64,000 bases of DNA, from positions 1-64,000 of the forward strand of contig JACJJN010000002.1 of the NCBI GenBank assembly GCA_016899975.1, read 5' to 3'. Source of the DNA: Lacrimispora saccharolytica. GTDB taxonomy: Bacteria > Bacillota > Clostridia > Lachnospirales > Lachnospiraceae. Under the pieces are notes generated by a model. The model saw only the letters and a program-made list of their open reading frames with translations, had not been told where the DNA came from and searched no databases. Made by a program: the position numbers and the translations under genes. This document shows, piece after piece, positions 17,419 to 25,784 of the stretch; position 1 is the stretch's first letter, and each line of letters opens with the position of its first letter.

Positions 17419-17970
17419 ATGAAAGGCACACAGGAAAAAGAGCGGCTTCGTTTGAGAGACGATGGAAACTATGAATTCAGTACCGCTGAAAAAAATTGGA
17501 TTCCAGCAATCCGGAACGTACCGGAGATTGACGGAATGGTTCCGGCAGGCGGGAAAGAACAGAGAAAGGGCAGGAAACTTTCAGAAACGGATCCTACGGC
17601 GGTGGAAACGCTGAATTATGGTCCGGAGGGCTGTGTGCAGGTGACGCGGACGGTGGAGTTCCGGCCGAAGACACGCAGTTTTACCGTGCAGGATGAATTT
17701 GGTGCTTTGGGAGAGGGAAGGATCGTCACGGAAAGCCTGTGTTCCCCATATCCGATCCGACTGACAGAAGGCACGGCTGTGATCGATGCGGATGGAGAAA
17801 AGGCAACGGTGGTTGTGAGAAATCAGGAAAATATAAGAGTGGAAAAAATGGAGCAGCCAGACGGCAGCGGCGGGACGGTGTCTTTTTACTGTCTGAGATG
17901 GGAAGCTGCCAGGGACAGGGAATATACCTGCTGCCAGGTAGAACTGGAAGAGGGTTCCAACAGTCTGTAA
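17419..17970 (+). CDS. Orphan C-terminal heparinase II/III-like domain protein
   Basis: A 183-residue protein without signal peptide. The segment EIDGMVPAGGKE, then VTRTVEFRPKTRSFTVQDEF and beta-rich sequence to the end, resembles the C-terminal beta-sheet part of heparinase II/III-family lyases (a DGKGQ-like motif and a strand reading V-x-R-x-V-x-F-x-P). The catalytic alpha/alpha barrel is missing. It may be a remnant of a degraded lyase gene, but it has its own promoter and a good ribosome binding site (GGGGGA 6-7 nt before ATG), so it may still be expressed. An upstream in-frame ATG at 17281 precedes the promoter and is not used. The family call is tentative. Confidence 0.55.
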   Translation: MKGTQEKERLRLRDDGNYEFSTAEKNWIPAIRNVPEIDGMVPAGGKEQRKGRKLSETDPTAVETLNYGPEGCVQVTRTVEFRPKTRSFTVQDEFGALGEGRIVTESLCSPYPIRLTEGTAVIDADGEKATVVVRNQENIRVEKMEQPDGSGGTVSFYCLRWEAARDREYTCCQVELEEGSNSL

Positions 17971-18005
17971 GCACTGCTTCTCCGTTGTTCCAATGGGATG
18001 ATATT

Positions 18006-18056
18006 CAAAAAGAGGAGGTTCCAAAAGCTTCTGAAAAAGAGCTTTTGAACCTCCTC
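18006..18056 (-). terminator. Terminator of the pyrB-pyrI-kinase operon
   Basis: GAGGAGGTTC and AAAAGCT arms pair with AGCTTTT and GAACCTCCTC. On the minus strand the stem is followed by T5. It lies between convergent genes and its tail favours the minus strand. Confidence 0.75.
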
Positions 18057-18062
18057 GTTCTG

Positions 18063-18902
18063 TTACCGGCAGAGTCTGTGCAGAATCTCTTCAAAGCAGA
18101 CGCCGTCGGTGGGCGGGGTATCAAAGGATTCGGTAATCAGGATACATTCCTTGATAAAAGCGGCCGCCTTCCGGACGGAAGTCTCAAGGGGGACACCGTT
18201 GACCGCATCTGCGGCAAGGATCGACGAGAAAATGTCACCGGTTCCGCAGCGTTCCCTTCCTACTCTGAGAAAACGCAGGATCTTCGGCTGACCGCCTTTT
18301 TCCAGGAGTACATTTCCAAGATATTGACCCATCGGTACTCCGGAGATCACCACTTTCTGTGCGCCCAGCGCCATAAGCTTTTCCACAAGGCGAAAAAGCT
18401 CTTTCTTGGTCCAGCCCAGAGAACGGTAAGGCGTGGAAGTAAGTATACAGGCTTCCGTCAGGTTTGGTGTCAGGATATCCGCTTCCATGGCGAGCTGCCT
18501 CATAGCAAGCTGCATATTTTCATCATACAGCGCATAAGGCTTTCCGTTATCTCCCATCACCGGGTCAACCAGAACGAGAGTACCGTCCGAACGAAAAGAA
18601 CGGATGAAATCCAGAACCACAGAGATCTGCTGATGAGAACCGAGAAAGCCGGTCTGGATCCCGTCAAAGCGCAGATCCATTTTTTTCCATTCCGCGATAT
18701 AGGCGGGCATCTTTTCCGTGTAATCCTCAAAGTAAAAGGAAGGAAAAGCGGTGTGGTTGGAAAAGATCGAGGTCGGGACAGGACAGCACTGAACGCCAAG
18801 CTGGGAGATTACCGGAATGGATACCGTCAGAGAGCAGCGGCCGAATCCAGTGAAATCATTGATCACGGCAAGTCGTTTCTGATGCTGTTTCCTGTCTGAC
18901 AT
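18063..18902 (-). CDS. Pyridoxamine/pyridoxal kinase family protein
   Basis: Ribokinase-fold kinase that phosphorylates B6 vitamers to make or salvage pyridoxal phosphate. The 279 residues show RLAVINDFTGFGRCSLTV at the N terminus, VLVDPVMGDNGK near 120 (substrate/ATP site), LTPNLTEACIL, and the anion-hole motif GTGDIFSSILAADAVNG with the catalytic Asp, here CGTGD. The ATG at 18902 has AAGGAG with 7 nt spacing. It lies 14 nt after pyrI on the same strand and appears to be the last gene of the pyr operon. A longer in-frame start would overlap the end of pyrI. Confidence 0.88.
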   Translation of the reverse strand: MSDRKQHQKRLAVINDFTGFGRCSLTVSIPVISQLGVQCCPVPTSIFSNHTAFPSFYFEDYTEKMPAYIAEWKKMDLRFDGIQTGFLGSHQQISVVLDFIRSFRSDGTLVLVDPVMGDNGKPYALYDENMQLAMRQLAMEADILTPNLTEACILTSTPYRSLGWTKKELFRLVEKLMALGAQKVVISGVPMGQYLGNVLLEKGGQPKILRFLRVGRERCGTGDIFSSILAADAVNGVPLETSVRKAAAFIKECILITESFDTPPTDGVCFEEILHRLCR

Positions 18903-18916
18903 AAATACGCTCCTTC

Positions 18917-19354
18917 TTATTTGTTCCGGTGTCCGGAATATTTCTCCTCGCAATATTTACAGCGATAAACCTCATGCTCCGGATCGGCAAGGATGAATAC
19001 ATGATCCAGTTCCTGCTCGATGGAGGTGATACAACGTGGGTTCTTGCATTTGATCACATTTACGATCTGCTTTGGAAGAGAAAGTTCCTTTTTCTGAGTA
19101 ATATTTCCGTCTTTGATGATATTGACGGTGATGTTGTGATCGATAAATCCGACGATGTCCAGATCCAGATCTTCAATCGGGCACTCTACTTTAATGATGT
19201 CCTTTTTTCCCATTTTATTGCTGCGTGCGTTCTTGATGATCGCAACAGTACAGTCCAGCTTGTCCAGCCCGAGATCACGGTAGATGGTCATGGCTTTTCC
19301 GGCTTTGATATGATCGAGGACGAAGCCCTCTTCGATACGTCCGACATTTAACAT
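18917..19354 (-). CDS. pyrI: Aspartate carbamoyltransferase regulatory subunit
   Basis: Regulatory chain that binds nucleotide effectors (ATP, CTP/UTP) and makes ATCase allosteric. The 145 residues have an allosteric domain followed by the zinc domain with four cysteines, CKNPRC and CKYC in the last 40 residues, which contacts the catalytic chain. The start at 19354 is chosen because the ATG at 19363 lies within one base of the GGAGG sequence, while 19354 is about 9 nt away. It is 14 nt downstream of pyrB. The presence of PyrI implies a dodecameric E. coli-like ATCase rather than the PyrB-only trimer of Bacillus. Confidence 0.95.
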   Translation of the reverse strand: MLNVGRIEEGFVLDHIKAGKAMTIYRDLGLDKLDCTVAIIKNARSNKMGKKDIIKVECPIEDLDLDIVGFIDHNITVNIIKDGNITQKKELSLPKQIVNVIKCKNPRCITSIEQELDHVFILADPEHEVYRCKYCEEKYSGHRNK

Positions 19355-19368
19355 TTTTTTCATCCTCC

Positions 19369-20289
19369 TTACTGTACTTCGATGCCGAGAAGCGTCAGGA
19401 TCAGTGCCATACGGGCGTATACGCCGTACTGTGCCTGTTTGAAATAAGCGGCGCGGGGATCGTTGTCCACTTCAACGGAGATTTCATTGACACGCGGCAG
19501 CGGATGGAGCACCAGCATATCCGGCTTTGCAAGATCCATTTTTGACTTGTCCAGAATATAGAAATCTTTCATGCGAACGTAATCTTCCTCGTTGAAGAAA
19601 CGTTCTTTCTGGACGCGGGTCATGTACAGCAGGTCAAGATTTGGAAGCGCGTCCTCCAATTTGGTGACTTCCTCAAACTCCACATGGTTCGCTTTCAGCA
19701 CGTCGTTGCGGATGTAATCCGGCACACGAAGTTCATCTGGAGAGATCAGGACGAAGCGGATTCCCTCGTAGCGGACCAGAGCGCTGATCAGGGAGTGCAC
19801 GGTACGACCGAATTTCAGATCGCCGCAAAGGCCGATGGTCAGATTGTTCAGGCGGCCTTTCATCGAATGGATAGTCAGAAGATCGGTGAGAGTCTGGGTC
19901 GGATGCTGATGGCCGCCGTCACCGGCATTGATCACCGGAATTCCGGAAACCAGGGAAGCAACCAGAGGAGCGCCCTCTTTCGGATGACGCATCGCACAGA
20001 TGTCAGCGTAGCAGGACACGATACGGATCGTGTCGGAAACGCTCTCTCCTTTGGCTGCGGAACTGTTGTCGGCAGAAGCAAAGCCGAGGCACTTTCCTCC
20101 GAGACGGATCATCGCGGATTCAAAGCTTAAACGGGTACGGGTACTTGGCTCATAAAACAGAGTAGCAAGGATTTTGCCGTCGCAGGCATGGGCATATTTC
20201 TTTGGATTGCGCTCGATATCGTTGGCAAGATTCATCAGCTGCTCCAGCTCTTCGACGGAAAAATCCAAAGGACTCATCAAATGTCGCAT
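19369..20289 (-). CDS. pyrB: Aspartate carbamoyltransferase catalytic subunit
   Basis: Catalyses carbamoyl phosphate + aspartate to carbamoyl aspartate, the first committed step of pyrimidine synthesis. The 306 residues contain the carbamoyl phosphate loop [16 protein letters not shown] near 49-64, HPTQTLTDL near 127, and the aspartate-site segment [10 protein letters not shown] near 260. The ATG follows AAGGAGG with 6-7 nt spacing. Its promoter lies about 45-75 nt upstream. I see no PyrR attenuator in the roughly 40-nt leader. Confidence 0.97.
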   Translation of the reverse strand: MRHLMSPLDFSVEELEQLMNLANDIERNPKKYAHACDGKILATLFYEPSTRTRLSFESAMIRLGGKCLGFASADNSSAAKGESVSDTIRIVSCYADICAMRHPKEGAPLVASLVSGIPVINAGDGGHQHPTQTLTDLLTIHSMKGRLNNLTIGLCGDLKFGRTVHSLISALVRYEGIRFVLISPDELRVPDYIRNDVLKANHVEFEEVTKLEDALPNLDLLYMTRVQKERFFNEEDYVRMKDFYILDKSKMDLAKPDMLVLHPLPRVNEISVEVDNDPRAAYFKQAQYGVYARMALILTLLGIEVQ

Positions 20290-20334
20290 AAGTGACCTCC
20301 TTCATAGGTTTGGTATTCTTTTTTTCTGTGTTCC

Positions 20335-20363
20335 ACCTTATCACAAAAAGAGTCGAAATGCAA
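20335..20363 (-). promoter_or_regulatory. Promoter of pyrB operon
   Basis: On the minus strand TTGCAT (20358-20363), 17-bp spacer, TAAGGT (20335-20340) with extended -10 TGA. Good position for pyrB at 20289. Confidence 0.6.
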
Positions 20364-20408
20364 GAAAAAGTGAACGCCGGACAGAGGGAGAAAGACCGCA
20401 TATTTTTG

Positions 20409-20437
20409 TTGCATCGTCTTTTTTGCTGTGTTATGAT
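20409..20437 (+). promoter_or_regulatory. Upstream promoter of the Pce-like gene
   Basis: TTGCAT (20409-20414), 17-bp spacer, TATGAT (20432-20437). A transcript from here would have a leader of about 105 nt carrying the inverted repeat and tandem repeat described below. Confidence 0.55.
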
Positions 20438-20447
20438 AGGGAAAGCA

Positions 20448-20519
20448 TTGAAATCCCACACGATTTCAAGCAGGCTCTTTCGGTATTGCCGGAAGAGTGA
20501 CATAAGAGTGACATATAAT
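20448..20519 (+). promoter_or_regulatory. Operator-like repeats upstream of the Pce-like gene
   Basis: A perfect 8-bp inverted repeat TTGAAATC (20448-20455) / GATTTCAA (20462-20469) with a 6-base loop, then a perfect 11-bp tandem repeat AAGAGTGACAT (20493-20503 and 20504-20514) directly before TATAAT (20514-20519). Direct repeats with 11-bp period are the usual binding pattern of OmpR/PhoB-type regulators. The repeats are seen; the regulator is inference. Confidence 0.5.
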
Positions 20520-20548
20520 AAGTAAAGGCTGGAAAGGAAGTAAAAAAA

Positions 20549-22999
20549 TTGCATGGAAAAAAGATGGCAAGGGCACGCCTCCGCACTGCGGGAAAACTGG
20601 CGGCGGCATGTCTTGCAGTATGCGTTGTGGGGGCGGTGCAGGGCAATGGAAATGCAGTATACGCACAGGGGTCAGGAACTGCAAAGATCCATTTCCTGAC
20701 ATTTGAGGGCAATACGGAAGGCGTTCTGCTGGAAAGCAGGGATGCCAACGGCAACCCGGTGTTCGGTATGGTGGATTCCGGCGAGGACTGGGATTATCCG
20801 GACGGAAGTGACCAGAGGTATCCTCTGCGTTCGGGAATCGTTACCAATGAAGGGTACGACCAGGAGGTTCGTGATTATCTGACGAAGATGGGGGTAAATA
20901 AGGATAATTTCCAGTTTTATATTGCCACCCATCCGCACAGTGATCACATCGGGACGGCAGATCTTGTGATCAGGGAATTTCAGCCGCAGAATCTGTATAT
21001 CATGCCTTACGATGACAGCATGATCAATACTTCCCCGACAGATGTGCATCTCTGGGATAATCAGTATGTGTACGATCAGACGCTGGCGGCAGCGGCGGAA
21101 GTGGGAACCAATGTGATCCAGGACATCAACGATCAGAACAGTGCCTTTTCTTTCGGCAATTTTCAGATTCAGATCGTGAATTATGATCCTTCTTATCAGG
21201 GGCAGATAACCTATGACGCAAACTGGTTTTGTCTGGGAGTGATCGCGCAGGCAAATGGGAATACCGCGTTTTTAACCAGTGATATGTGTGACGATGACGG
21301 GGATCTTACCCGGGTCATGCAGAGTTACCCCCAGATAAGCGATCTGGAGGTACTGGAGGCCAATCATCACGGATTCTTTGACAGTATGACGGATGCTTTT
21401 GTGGAGACGGCAAGCCCGGAGGTTATGATCCTGCCCGGCGCTTTCTCTAATCTGAAGACTTCCCGTGTGAATCTGATCGGCAGACTGGACACCAGACTGT
21501 TTGCGCTTCCGGCTTACACGGAACAGGATGCGATCGTGGTGGAACTTGGTGCGGATCCGGTGACCACCAGCGCGGACGGAAGTTTCCGGATCTATACCGA
21601 CGCGGACAAACACCTGAGAGCCTATCAGGATGGTCGGTGGTGCCAGGGTTTGTTTGAACAGAACGGCGTCCAGTATTACGCAAAAGAAAACGGAATACTG
21701 GCGGTGAATGAAGAAATCTACGATGAAGAGACGAACCGTGTGTATCATGCAGATCAGAACGGTCATGTGACTATGATCGGCGGATGGGTGACGGAAAACG
21801 GTCAGAAGTATTACGTGGATCAGAATAACAATTATCGAAAAGGCTGGCTGGACATATCAGGAAACCGTTATTACCTCGATCCGAATACAGGCGCTCTGCA
21901 GACTGGCTGGGTGGTTGAAAATGGACAGTGGTATCTGATGAGCGAAGAGGATGGCCGGATGCTGAAAGGCTGGCAGAAGAATGGGATCGACTGGTATTAC
22001 CTGGATGAGAATACGGGTGTTATGCAGGCGAACCGCTGGCTTCGCGATCCGAACAGCGGAGTGGTTTACTGGCTGCGCGGCTGGGGCGGCAGAGCCTACA
22101 GTCTGACCACGCAGATCGATGGGTATTCGGTTCAGTTTGACGGAGAAGGAAGGGTCGTTGGGCCAACCTGGATCCGATACAACGGAATGTGGGGATATCT
22201 TTCCGGCGGACAGCTTGCAACGGGCTGGATCAAAGATGGAATCGACTGGTATTATTTTAATGAAGACGGTTCCATGAAGACTAACGAGCTGTGTATGATC
22301 GATGGAAACCTGTATTATTTCCGCGGTTGGGGCGGTATGCTGTACAACGCTTGGTATCAGAATCCGGCGGATGGAAACTGGTATTATCTGAGAGACTGGG
22401 GAGCTGCCCTCAATACCGGCTGGAGCCATATCGGAAATGACTGGTATTATTTTAATCCGGACTGTACGATGAAGAAAGATGAACTTTGCAGGATCGGAAA
22501 CGACCTGTACTATTTCCGCGGCTGGGGCGGTATGCTGTACAATGCATGGCACCAGGATCCGTCCAATGGGAACTGGTATTATTTCCGCGGCTGGGGCGGA
22601 GCGCTGAATACCGGTTGGAGTCATATCGGAAACGACTGGTATTATTTTAATCCAGACTGTACGATGAAATCCGATGAGTTCTGCTGGTTGGACGGCAATT
22701 TGTATTATTTCCGCGGCTGGGGTGGAAGAATGCACAGCGGCTGGTATCACGATAAGAACACCGGAAAGTGGTATCTGTTTGACAAGGAAGGAAGGGCTTA
22801 CCGCAATCAGAAAGTAAGAAACGGTATTGACACCTACTATTTCAATGACGACGGTACCATGTACAGCGGTTGGAAAGAAGAAGGCGGAAAAACCTATTAT
22901 TACCGTGGCTGGGGCGGCATGGCTTATTCGCTGACTATGACGATTGATGGGGTTCCGTGTACCTTTAACTTCAAAGGCGAATTGGTCAGAAGAGGCTGA
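20549..22999 (+). CDS. Secreted Pce-like metallo-beta-lactamase-fold esterase with wall-binding repeats
   Basis: 816-residue exported protein. A basic start and hydrophobic segment (KLAAACLAVCVVGAV) end at VYAQG, a likely signal peptidase site. Residues about 45-350 are a metallo-beta-lactamase domain: ATHPHSDHIG (metal His/Asp, about 127-134) and EANHHGF (about 270). The stretch LWDNQYVYDQTLAAAAEVG with VIQDIN and FQIQIVNY closely resembles pneumococcal Pce/CbpE, which removes phosphorylcholine from teichoic acid. From about 370 to the end there are CW-binding-type repeats rich in GW and YYF, many with an unusual FRGWGG variant. The start is TTG 20549 (AAAGGAAG upstream) or ATG 20564. The substrate is inferred, not proven. 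Confidence 0.82.
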   Translation: MHGKKMARARLRTAGKLAAACLAVCVVGAVQGNGNAVYAQGSGTAKIHFLTFEGNTEGVLLESRDANGNPVFGMVDSGEDWDYPDGSDQRYPLRSGIVTNEGYDQEVRDYLTKMGVNKDNFQFYIATHPHSDHIGTADLVIREFQPQNLYIMPYDDSMINTSPTDVHLWDNQYVYDQTLAAAAEVGTNVIQDINDQNSAFSFGNFQIQIVNYDPSYQGQITYDANWFCLGVIAQANGNTAFLTSDMCDDDGDLTRVMQSYPQISDLEVLEANHHGFFDSMTDAFVETASPEVMILPGAFSNLKTSRVNLIGRLDTRLFALPAYTEQDAIVVELGADPVTTSADGSFRIYTDADKHLRAYQDGRWCQGLFEQNGVQYYAKENGILAVNEEIYDEETNRVYHADQNGHVTMIGGWVTENGQKYYVDQNNNYRKGWLDISGNRYYLDPNTGALQTGWVVENGQWYLMSEEDGRMLKGWQKNGIDWYYLDENTGVMQANRWLRDPNSGVVYWLRGWGGRAYSLTTQIDGYSVQFDGEGRVVGPTWIRYNGMWGYLSGGQLATGWIKDGIDWYYFNEDGSMKTNELCMIDGNLYYFRGWGGMLYNAWYQNPADGNWYYLRDWGAALNTGWSHIGNDWYYFNPDCTMKKDELCRIGNDLYYFRGWGGMLYNAWHQDPSNGNWYYFRGWGGALNTGWSHIGNDWYYFNPDCTMKSDEFCWLDGNLYYFRGWGGRMHSGWYHDKNTGKWYLFDKEGRAYRNQKVRNGIDTYYFNDDGTMYSGWKEEGGKTYYYRGWGGMAYSLTMTIDGVPCTFNFKGELVRRG
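22226..22745 (+). repeat. 195-bp (65-residue) tandem coding repeat
   Basis: Inside the wall-binding region, units starting near 22226, 22421 and 22616 repeat with exactly 195-bp period. Each contains the DWYYFN and YYFRGWGG coding blocks; the TATTTCCGCGG-containing block recurs at about 22314, 22510, 22577 and 22706. High nucleotide identity suggests recent duplication and scope for copy-number change. Confidence 0.8.
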
Positions 23000-23035
23000 A
23001 ACAGAAGAAAATTCATAACAGAATAAAAATAAGAA

Positions 23036-23072
23036 GAAAAACGGCAGGAACGGATCCTGCTGTTTTTCTTTT
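23036..23072 (+). terminator. Terminator of the Pce-like gene
   Basis: GAAAAACGGCAGGA pairs with TCCTGCTGTTTTTC around ACGGA, followed by a T-rich tail. Confidence 0.8.
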
Positions 23073-23245
23073 GTAAGAATTATGTAAAATTTTCTGTTTT
23101 TCCTGCAGTTTAAGAGAAGCTTTCTTGTAAAAGCGCGGAAAGTATAGTAGAATATTTTTTGAGTTACAGTCGTTTGTGTCCATCGCAGAGTGAGCCGATG
23201 GGAGCGCGGCGGACCGTAACGATTTTACGGAAAGGTTACAGAGTT

Positions 23246-24373
23246 ATGCTGGATTTGAACGAGATAAGAAAACAGATCGATGCAACGGATCAGGAAATTG
23301 TCCGTCTGTTTGAACAGAGAATGCGTCTGACACAGCAGGTGGCGGAATATAAGATAGAGACAGGGAAACCTGTGTTTGATCCGGAAAGAGAGCATTCCAA
23401 GCTGGAGACACTGGGGGCGCTGGCTTCCGGTGCGTTTAATAAAAGGGGTGTGCAGGAGCTGTTTCAGCAGATTATGTCGATCAGCAGGAAACGGCAGTAC
23501 CAGCTTCTCGCGGGAACGAAAAATGACGTCAGCCCGGAATACACCCAGGTGGAAGAAATCCCTGCGGAGGCTGCGACGGTGGTCTTCCAGGGAGTGGAGG
23601 GCGCCTACAGTTTTGCCGCAATGAAAGAATTTTTCGGCGACGGGGTGCAGAGCTTCCATGTGGAGACCTGGAAAGACGCGATGGAAGCCATCAGCCAGGG
23701 CAAAGCTGATTATGCAGTGCTTCCCATTGAAAACTCTACGGCAGGCAGCGTGCTGGATATCTATGATCTGCTGGTGGAATACCCCCATTATATTGTGGGA
23801 GAGCAGATCATTCCGGTGGATCATGTGCTGATGGGAATTCCGGGCGCAAAGATGGAGGAATTGACGGAGGTATATTCTCATCCACAGGCGCTGGCACAGT
23901 CGAAGCGGTATCTGGAGCAGCATCCGGACTGGAAACAGACAGCAGTCCTGAATACAGCGGTGGCTGCAAAAATGGTGGCGGAAAGCAGAGACAGGACAAA
24001 GGCGGCAATCGCAAGCAGGTATGCGGCGGAACATTTCGGCCTGCAGATCCTGGATCAGGAGTTTGTGAGCAGCAACAACGAGACACGTTTTGTGATTCTC
24101 TCAGGGAAACCGTGCTTTAAAAAAGACGCCCGCAAGATTAGTGTATATATTGAACTGCCTCATGAGACAGGTTCACTCTATAACATCTTGTCCCATATCA
24201 TCTATAATGGGCTGAACATGACGAAGATCGAATCCCGCCCTATCCCGAAGCGAAACTGGGAGTACCGTTTCTTTGTGGATTTCGAAGGAAATCTGGGTGA
24301 CGCGGCCGTTCAGAACGCGCTGCTTGGCATCGGCGCCGAGGCGAAGAAGATCCGGGTGTACGGGAATTATTAA
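23246..24373 (+). CDS. pheA: Bifunctional chorismate mutase/prephenate dehydratase (P-protein)
   Basis: Converts chorismate to prephenate and then to phenylpyruvate in phenylalanine synthesis. The 375 residues have an AroQ chorismate mutase helix bundle (1-85, LDLNEIRKQIDATDQEIVRL), a prephenate dehydratase domain (about 115-285, FQGVEGAYSFAAMKEFFGD, LPIENSTAGSV, ETRFVIL) and an ACT domain (about 300-375) with the phenylalanine-binding ESRPIPKRNWEY segment, so feedback inhibition by Phe is expected. The ATG at 23246 is chosen because the mutase domain begins right there; the longer frame upstream has no ribosome binding site. I see no T-box in the leader. Confidence 0.95.
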   Translation: MLDLNEIRKQIDATDQEIVRLFEQRMRLTQQVAEYKIETGKPVFDPEREHSKLETLGALASGAFNKRGVQELFQQIMSISRKRQYQLLAGTKNDVSPEYTQVEEIPAEAATVVFQGVEGAYSFAAMKEFFGDGVQSFHVETWKDAMEAISQGKADYAVLPIENSTAGSVLDIYDLLVEYPHYIVGEQIIPVDHVLMGIPGAKMEELTEVYSHPQALAQSKRYLEQHPDWKQTAVLNTAVAAKMVAESRDRTKAAIASRYAAEHFGLQILDQEFVSSNNETRFVILSGKPCFKKDARKISVYIELPHETGSLYNILSHIIYNGLNMTKIESRPIPKRNWEYRFFVDFEGNLGDAAVQNALLGIGAEAKKIRVYGNY

Positions 24374-24429
24374 AGCACATCCTGCTTTTTTGAAAGAGAA
24401 AAAGGAAAGGGAACAGAAAGAGAAGAAAA

Positions 24430-25758
24430 ATGACAAGAATCGAAGAATGTATTTTGTATCGGTCCTTTGATGAGGACGAGGTTTTGAAAGATTTCACGGA
24501 AATGATCGAGGCGGTGCAGAACGATACGATTGCCCGGGACCAGGTATTTTACCGGAATTTGTTTTATGATGCGCTGAACCGGCTGGTGGAGATGGCGAAC
24601 CGCTATGGATTTTCCGGAAATCTCTGGTGCAATTATCTGACCTATCTGTTGGTCAATAAGGAGAACGCGTTTTCTACCTCCTGCGAGATTGTGGGACATG
24701 TGGACGGCAGCATTAATCAGATGGCGAAACATGATTTTGTTCGCTTTAAGGAGCTGTTTGATTTTGATATCCGCGTTTTTGATCAGATTTTCTGTTCCGG
24801 GGACGGAGCAATCATCTGTGACTACAAAAATACGGACAGCCCGAATAAGTTGTTCAATCAGAGAATCCGCGACAGGATCGGTGAACTGTCGGTGCGGCTG
24901 CAGCATGCGGAGACGGTCGACGAATTTATGGAAGATATGATCCAGTTCTACAAAGATTTCGGTGTCGGAAAACTCGGCCTGCACAAGGCGTTCCGGATCG
25001 GCCGTGTGGACGGCAAGGTGGAGATCATTCCAATCACCAACATCGCCCATGTTCATCTTGAGGATCTGGTTGGCTATGAAATTGCGAAGAAAAAACTGAT
25101 TGATAATACCGAAGCCTTTGTACAGGGAAGGAAAGCAAATAACTGTCTGCTCTTTGGAGACGCGGGTACCGGTAAATCTTCCAGTATTAAGGGAATCCTG
25201 AATCAATATTACGATCAGGGTCTTCGGATCATTGAGGTATATAAACATCAGTTCCAGGACCTCAACGAACTGATCGCTCAGATAAAAAACCGGAATTACA
25301 AATTTATCATTTATATGGACGATCTTTCTTTTGAAGAGTTTGAGACTGAGTATAAGTATCTGAAAGCGGTGATTGAGGGAGGGCTGGAGAGAAAGCCGGA
25401 CAATATTCTGATTTATGCGACCTCAAACCGCCGTCACCTGATCAAGGAGACTTACAGGGACAAGGAGGATATCCGGGAGGATATGCATACCTCGGATACG
25501 GTACAGGAAAAATTGTCGCTGGTATACCGTTTCGGTGTGACCATCTATTTTGGCGCGCCGGATAAGAAACAATTCCAGAAGATTGTGACAACCCTTGCGG
25601 AACGTTACGGCGTGCGGATGCCGGAGGAGCAGCTTCTGCTGGAGGCGAACAAATGGGAGCTGCAGCACGGCGGACTTTCCGGACGGACCGCGCAGCAGTT
25701 TATTGATTATCTGCTGGGTCAGCCTGACCGTTCAGCCAACGGAATGGTTACGGGATAG
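24430..25758 (+). CDS. AAA family ATPase, DUF815
   Basis: 442-residue AAA+ protein of the DUF815 family. An N-terminal helical region of about 200 residues precedes the ATPase core with Walker A LLFGDAGTGKSSS (about 239-251), Walker B-like IIYMDDLSFEE (about 295) and sensor-1 segment LIYATSNRRHL. No protease or nuclease domain is attached. The molecular role is unknown. It sits 26 nt before a Ppx/GppA-HD gene and then ppk1, so it may be part of the same polyphosphate operon. The ribosome binding site before ATG 24430 is a weak purine-rich GAAAGAGAAG. Confidence 0.8.
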   Translation: MTRIEECILYRSFDEDEVLKDFTEMIEAVQNDTIARDQVFYRNLFYDALNRLVEMANRYGFSGNLWCNYLTYLLVNKENAFSTSCEIVGHVDGSINQMAKHDFVRFKELFDFDIRVFDQIFCSGDGAIICDYKNTDSPNKLFNQRIRDRIGELSVRLQHAETVDEFMEDMIQFYKDFGVGKLGLHKAFRIGRVDGKVEIIPITNIAHVHLEDLVGYEIAKKKLIDNTEAFVQGRKANNCLLFGDAGTGKSSSIKGILNQYYDQGLRIIEVYKHQFQDLNELIAQIKNRNYKFIIYMDDLSFEEFETEYKYLKAVIEGGLERKPDNILIYATSNRRHLIKETYRDKEDIREDMHTSDTVQEKLSLVYRFGVTIYFGAPDKKQFQKIVTTLAERYGVRMPEEQLLLEANKWELQHGGLSGRTAQQFIDYLLGQPDRSANGMVTG

Positions 25759-25784
25759 TCGCGAAACATAAAGGAGGAAAAAAT

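Noticed and set aside
23073-23245. T-box or amino-acid riboswitch before pheA
   Set aside because: No T-box consensus or antiterminator-terminator pair; only a small CCGTAA/TTACGG stem is visible.
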